11,814 nucleotides of DNA, from contig MPNW01001442.1 of assembly GCA_011800805.1 (NCBI GenBank), positions 1 to 11,814 of the forward strand, given 5' to 3'. The notes beneath the pieces are model-generated. The model saw only the letters and a program-made list of their open reading frames with translations. It was not told the DNA's origin and did no database searches. This document shows positions 7,262 through 11,814 of the stretch, piece by piece; position 1 is the stretch's first letter, and the number at the start of each line of letters is the position of its first letter. The DNA comes from Hirudo medicinalis. Lineage: Eukaryota; Annelida; Clitellata; Hirudinida; Hirudinidae. The position numbers and the translations under genes were made by a program.

Positions 7262-7337
7262 GTCTTAATGATTAATTATTAAGTAATTGTCTTAATGATT
7301 AATTATTAAGTAATTGTCTTAATGATTAATTATTAGC
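7262..7337. repeat. 27-bp AT-rich minisatellite, about 2.8 copies
   Basis: Units start at 7262, 7289 and 7316 with the sequence GTCTTAATGATTAATTATTA then AGTAATT. Copies 1 and 2 are identical and copy 3 is truncated after about 21 bases. The near identity suggests recent amplification. Confidence 0.92.
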
Positions 7338-8470
7338 CTCCGTTTCTGCTTTTAAATTTGTTTCGTCGGTCGACGCGTTGGAATTAACTTTGCGATTGAA
7401 TTAAAACACAAAGTTGTGGGTGGAAGTTGTTCGTCGAGTTGATTAATCGCAGATTAATTGTGTAGATTAATTAATTAATCGGTTATTTAGTTATCGATGC
7501 AATCCGTTTGCATTGATCACGGTCCGATCTTAAAATCGAATTTTTATGAAGTTTAAAGCAAACTTTGCTCAGCAGTAATATTAATATCACTGGTTTGTTT
7601 GTTATATTGTTTTCTCAGCTGATGTCTTAGTGTGGAGTTAGTCTGGATATTTTGGATACTTTGGACTATCCTTTTGGATACTTTGGACTATCCTCTTGGA
7701 TAGTCACATAATCATTTCCCTCCTTATTTGCTTGAGTTTGTAACGGATAGGAATGGTTTTGTAATAGATGAAAAAACATCAAATGGTCGATTAGTTGATC
7801 TGGTGGCCCTCTAAAGGCGAGGTTATCGAGTACAAAAACCATCTCCGTGGTGCAACCGAAACCATTATGTCCCCTCCTCCCCAGACGACGGTGCCAATCT
7901 TTGTAACTGTACCCCAGCGCTGTAATCCACTTCACAGTGCGGGGCTTTCTATTAGTTTGGCTCAGATTGGTGCCCAATGAGGCTTGACTTCACGCTTCTT
8001 GGGACTATTAGCTTTGATATTATCAACCGAATTGGACATGATCGTTTTATCTCGTCTCAATTTTATCTTTGCAGGACTTTGATCGCTCGGTTCCACTGGG
8101 ATTCGAACCCCGGATTCATTAACCCGCTCGGTTCGAGTGTTTATTCAATAATCCTTGGTTGGCTTTTATGAGCCGAATCGGAGAAATTGATAAGAATTCT
8201 TAAGATGTCCTATTGGGAGTTTATCGTATCTCCAGCTAATGACTGCTCAGTTCATGGTTTTATTGGCGAGGTACTGCTATTGGCTCAGTTAGGCTTATAT
8301 ATGTTTGTAGTTATTAATAATAATTGTTTACAAGTTGTTACTCAATATTATTTAGCTGCCACCGATTATAGTAAACAAATGTGTACTCTCATTTTATTAT
8401 GGTCCTTAGCTGCAATGGTAAAGAATATGAATGTGAATATGAAGCCACTAAAGTAAGTTTTCTATGCCAT
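7338..8470. other. Gene-poor region with a tRNA-like B-box remnant and an unassigned ORF
   Basis: It holds a 22-bp direct repeat (7650-7671 and 7672-7693) running into a perfect 8-bp-stem hairpin (7686-7705), and a GC-richer stretch at about 7795-8000. At 8099-8109 there is a minus-strand B-box, GGTTCGAATCC. An 89-codon open frame at 8187-8456 has two hydrophobic stretches. None is recognised as a known gene. Confidence 0.5.
7650..7705. repeat. 22-bp direct repeat with terminal hairpin
   Basis: Two identical units TTTTGGATACTTTGGACTAT plus CC lie at 7650-7671 and 7672-7693. The end of the second unit pairs with the following bases as GACTATCC TCTT GGATAGTC. Confidence 0.8.
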
Positions 8471-8473
8471 CAT

Positions 8474-8546
8474 TATTACTATTATTATTATTATTATTAT
8501 TGCTATTATTATTATTATTATTATCGTTATTATTATTATTATTATG
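8474..8546. repeat. ATT microsatellite
   Basis: A long ATT tract with GCT and CGT interruptions. It causes a poly-Tyr frame on the plus strand. Confidence 0.92.
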
Positions 8547-8986
8547 CGACGATAGTCGATCGTTCCAGTTTAAGTAAAGTCCACTGAACCGTGACTCGAG
8601 AAAAATTGAAATCGCCATCACAAATCCTGTCCAACATCAACAACTGATTGAGGTAAAGAGCTTCAATGCCCTTGTCATGCGCGGGCTACCACAGGTGCTC
8701 CGACGTACACGGCGATACGCTTCATTGATTCCTGCGAGGCATCATGAAGACATTACTTGACCACTCGAGCGTGTCTGACAATAGGGATCATTGACCCCCT
8801 CTTGTGAACGTAGCGGTCGGTTGGTTGGGTAAGAGGTTTGGTACATAGATGGGTAGTGGATCAGTTGTTGCTATTATTTAGCTTTTCAATAATATGCCAA
8901 TTGTAATTATAACATGTACTTATAATTACTTATACTTATAGCAGTGCGTTGTAGGTAGTAATAAGTAGTAGAAATTGAATCAAAAT
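8547..8986. other. Unassigned sequence between two repeats
   Basis: The segment 8580-8830 has more balanced composition than its surroundings but shows no recognisable protein. A minus-strand open frame of about 45 codons (roughly 8552-8690) has no start codon context and no family match that I know. Confidence 0.4.
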
Positions 8987-9139
8987 TATAATTTTAAATA
9001 TTTAAGTTTATAATTTTAAATATTTAAGTTTATAATTTTCAATAATTAAGTTTATAATTTTCAATAATTAAGTTTATAATTTTCAATATTAAGTTTATAA
9101 TTTTCAATAATTAAGTTTATAAGTTTCAATAATTGTTGT
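8987..9139. repeat. 22-bp AT-rich minisatellite, about 7 copies
   Basis: The unit TATAATTTTAAATATTTAAG plus TT starts at 8987 and 9009. It changes to TATAATTTTCAATAATTAAG plus TT from 9031, with one 21-bp copy at 9075-9095 and a degenerate last copy from 9118. The two-type structure shows sequential local duplication. Confidence 0.92.
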
Positions 9140-9760
9140 TGTCATAAAAATATCAGGTAATGAAACTATGTTATATACTAAAAACACTACAATAGACCGT
9201 AGTTATTCTCACCACGCACTGATCACCGAAGACCATCTTAACCTTGACTCTGGCTCAGTAGGTTGTCATGGCAACATAATTTATCAACGTAATCACAAAG
9301 TGTCAACGTGCATCTCTTCCACAGTGTTTGGGAACATACAATTGTACACTCTCAAATACAAACGAGCACAACGTTAGACATACAAAGCCAACCGCATCCA
9401 ATAAGTACAACTTGGAGAATGACACCAGAAAACCCAACTTGTAACATGCGATTAATACAGACGCGTTTGTATTCGCAAACAATCAACAAAACAAAAAACA
9501 AAACAAGAGTGAGTTCTATTTGCATAATTTCCAATACAATTATTTCGAGGGGCGTTGGTCAACCACTAGACTGAACGTAGACTTTATTGGAGGAAGTAAC
9601 ATGAAAGTCTCTCGCGATGTCCATACTTTATCGTGTCTATTATCTTCTTTATTATTCCCACCCAGTCTCATCAAAGTCCACGGAAAGTCTCCTTTGGCAC
9701 TTTCCGCGTCCTTTGTCCCTTTCTGGAGGTGACGATGGAGAAGCGACACTTTTTCTCGTT
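9140..9760. other. Complex-sequence region with candidate splice-flanked segments
   Basis: The composition is more balanced than the flanking repeats. Besides the X-box it has an ATG-started frame at 9419-9508 ending at a GTGAGT donor. A second open segment at 9666-9728 lies between a good pyrimidine tract with CCCAG and GGAG|GTGACG. No protein family was recognised, so no CDS is called. Confidence 0.35.
9262..9275. promoter_or_regulatory. X-box-like RFX transcription factor site
   Basis: GTTGTCATGGCAAC is a near-perfect inverted repeat, differing at one position from the palindromic X-box GTTGCCATGGCAAC. RFX factors bind this motif, and in animals it often lies upstream of ciliary genes. 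The sequence match is direct; function here is inferred, as no confirmed gene lies next to it. Confidence 0.5.
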
Positions 9761-9925
9761 ATTATTGTTGTTGTTGTGGCTGCTGTTGTGATGATGGTGT
9801 TGTTGTTCGAGATGTTGATGCTGTTGTTAATAATGATGATGATGATGACGACGACGATGATGATGTGTTGATGATATGAAGCACAATGATGATTGTGATG
9901 ATGATTATTGTTGTTGTTCAAGTTA
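9761..9925. repeat. Compound trinucleotide microsatellite (GTT, GAT, GAC)
   Basis: GTT, GAT, GAC and GTG units intermixed. They give open frames rich in Val/Met on plus and Asn/His/Ile on minus, which are artefacts of the repeat. Confidence 0.85.
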
Positions 9926-10847
9926 ACGTCAACATTATTAGCTAACACTAAGTTGTTAACAGCTGTCGTCACTCTGTTGTTGTTGTTATTGTAGTTTAAT
10001 AGGTGTCTGTCAACCTCAAAAAATAGTTACGTAATAACATCCTATTAATAACTCGATCGACGATAACAAAGGTTCGTCCGCTTCATCCCAAGGGAAGGAT
10101 TCGAAACAACGATCAGTAACTGATCAAAACCCCCACAATAACATAATAAACATCAAGAAATATTGGGGGTCGAGATGAAATTGGATGAGATGGTCCGCTT
10201 ATGTCTATTTTCTCGAATAAAGGACGATGTTTATAAACATCTTTTGAACCATAATCAAGCGTATTGCTGTCAAGGCAGAGGAAGCGGGAACTTAGCCACG
10301 GTTCGTCTTTGTCGTCTGCCAATAAAAAAGCGATTAGAGATGGTTTCTGAAAAAGATTATTATTTATTTACGAAATGAGTAACTACTACTTACATTATTA
10401 CATTACTAAGTAATGAGTAAATATCTCTTACCTTGGAATCCAAACTTGTAAACTGATTATAAGTGACCAGGTTCAAATTCAAATCAGGATTACCAGGATT
10501 ACCATTTTATTTATTCATAAAAACATCTACTAGCAACTACGTCATAATTCAAGATCTAATTACTAATTACAATCATGATTGATGTGCCTCAAAATGATAT
10601 TAACCATTACCATCAACTTTGGGCTTGGATTAAGGCCTGGAAGAATAGGTGTGGGCAGTTTGAGAAATAATGTCAGTGATTTATTAATATTATATTATTA
10701 GTAGTAGTAGTAATTAGTAATATTTCTTTAATGTAATCGTGCACTTAATAAACTTGTGCACTTTAATTAAGCACTGTTTGAATATTAAGTAAGTTGTTGT
10801 CGATAAAGTAAGACTAGTATTACTAAGTATTACTGTCAACCGACGCT
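9926..10847. other. AT-rich region, no established gene
   Basis: Apart from an unassigned 71-codon plus-strand frame at 10163-10378 and many short ATTA/AGTA-type simple repeats, nothing is recognised on either strand. Confidence 0.45.
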
Positions 10848-10901
10848 GAATATTCATTAGTTAGTGAATATTCATTAGTTAGTGAATATCCACCAGTTAA
10901 T
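10848..10901. repeat. 18-bp minisatellite, about 3 copies
   Basis: GAATATTCATTAGTTAGT is repeated exactly at 10848-10865 and 10866-10883. A third, diverged copy starts at 10884. Confidence 0.88.
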
Positions 10902-11212
10902 TATTCAATTAATACATAATCATTTAATAACACGCATCTCATCCCCATCAACAGACTTGTATTTGTCCTTCGACAATGCCCGATCGATCAGCAGCAGGTA
11001 TCCTCCATAATTATCCATAGCATCCTTTACAAAAGACCAACATCTCTTTCATGGCAGGTGTGGAATTTTGGAGGAAGTAGTCATAAAAATGCATGATTGA
11101 TCTCTGTCCAGTTTATTTTTTCAAGCGCACATTAAAGACTAACAGCCTTTAAAGACATTCAAATGATCTTCCGTTCCACAGGGCCGAGTGTTCTGTTAAT
11201 GTCTTCCTGCTA
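10902..11212. other. Region with one short exon-like segment
   Basis: A 43-bp segment at 10955-10997 lies between CATCAACAG and CAG|GTATCC. It is open in all three frames, including LYLSFDNARSISS. Nothing else is recognised. Confidence 0.3.
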
Positions 11213-11270
11213 TTGAATGAATGAATGAATGAATGAATGAATGAATGAATGAATGGATGAATGGATGAAT
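11213..11270. repeat. GAAT tetranucleotide microsatellite
   Basis: About ten GAAT units followed by GGAT variants. This is the reverse complement type of the ATTC array at 6994-7064. Confidence 0.92.
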
Positions 11271-11611
11271 TGCTGGCGCATGTGAACTCATGCCTCGAAG
11301 AAGCTGTGAGAATTAATGCATTGATGAAGTTTGCATGCATGATGACTTTGGATCCATCTCTATTGAAACTTTGTGATTGAAACTTTTTGAAGCAATTCAT
11401 TGATTCATTCATCCAGTTTCGATGCATGAAGAGTGAACTTCAGTTCGGTGAATTAACGTCGGTGAATGCATGCACTGATGCAAGATGATTGATGGATGGA
11501 TTTCATTCGTTTCAGTTCCCCAACGAGTGATCTTCGCCAATCACATTTGGTGAATGATGAATCAACCTCGGTCTTGTTATATTTATAACGCTTCTGTTAA
11601 TAACAAGTGCC
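11271..11611. other. Unassigned sequence with ATTC/GATG-derived words
   Basis: Scattered ATTCAT, GATGCA and GGATG words suggest a decayed tetranucleotide repeat. A splice-like segment lies at 11516-11549 (TTTCATTCGTTTCAG before, TTTG|GTGAAT after). No gene is recognised. Confidence 0.35.
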
Positions 11612-11692
11612 TGATGATGATGATGATGATGATGATGATGGTGATGATGACGATATTATTACAACAACAATAATAATAATAATAATAATATA
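11612..11692. repeat. GAT and AAT microsatellite pair
   Basis: A GAT run (11612-11650) is followed by AAC/AAT units (11661-11692). The remaining bases to the window end are AT-rich with nothing recognised. Confidence 0.9.
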
Positions 11693-11814
11693 AAAATAAT
11701 AACACATTTTTACAATCAACATTTTGAATAAAATATCTGTAATTGATTTTAAATAGAGTCATCATAATCAAATGAGCATATATTATGTTGCATGACTTAG
11801 GATGACCATTAGCT

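Noticed and set aside
7666..7977. Minus-strand 103-codon frame
   Set aside because: No family resemblance. The C-terminal part is made from the 22-bp direct repeat, and the codon pattern is not convincing.
8987..9139. Regular 22-bp array considered as a CRISPR or centromere-type satellite
   Set aside because: The units are contiguous with no spacers and the array is far too short, so it is an ordinary minisatellite in a eukaryotic genome.
9652..9972. Minus-strand 106-codon Asn/His/Ile-rich frame and plus-strand Val/Met-rich frame
   Set aside because: Both are translations of the GTT/GAT/GAC microsatellite.
10163..10378. Plus-strand 71-codon frame with a mirrored minus-strand frame
   Set aside because: It is not repeat-derived but has no recognisable motif, no splice support and a rival frame on the other strand; coding status is undecided.

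Overview
This is an AT-rich, intron-containing animal nuclear sequence. Short exons (53 to 236 bp) with clean GT-AG borders lie among short introns, and there are many trinucleotide and tetranucleotide microsatellites. Two conserved metazoan gene families are recognisable. The style suggests an invertebrate, perhaps a lophotrochozoan, but nothing fixes the phylum. There are no prokaryotic genes, rRNAs, CRISPR arrays or complete tRNA genes.

Left part (1 to 993, minus strand): the 5' end of a gene encoding an ELM2-domain protein of the CoREST/RCOR corepressor family. Four exons (975-993, 709-768, 431-511, 214-266) join in phase to give the first 71 residues. The rest of the ELM2 domain and the expected SANT domains lie beyond the left edge. 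The protein is unusually divergent for CoREST. Its intron at the left edge holds a 45-bp minisatellite that happens to read as Thr-rich, mucin-like peptide on the plus strand.

Middle (1771 to 6294, plus strand): a complete nine-exon gene for a WDR45B/WIPI3-type PROPPIN, a seven-bladed beta-propeller that binds phosphoinositides in autophagy. The nine coding segments total 1053 bp (350 residues plus stop), close to the roughly 344 residues of vertebrate WDR45B. Its introns carry microsatellites, a probable non-autonomous DNA transposon, two hairpin/TATAAATG units and a nested inverted repeat.

The two genes are head to head, with 777 bp between their start codons, so they probably share a divergent promoter region. 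Their functions (chromatin repression and autophagy) give no obvious reason for joint action.

Right part (6295 to 11814): no gene could be established. It holds microsatellites, three minisatellites (27, 22 and 18 bp units), a tRNA-like B-box remnant and a near-perfect RFX X-box motif at 9262-9275. It also holds several splice-flanked open segments (9419-9508, 9666-9728, 10955-10997, 11516-11549) that might belong to a third, unidentified gene. These are reported as hypotheses only.
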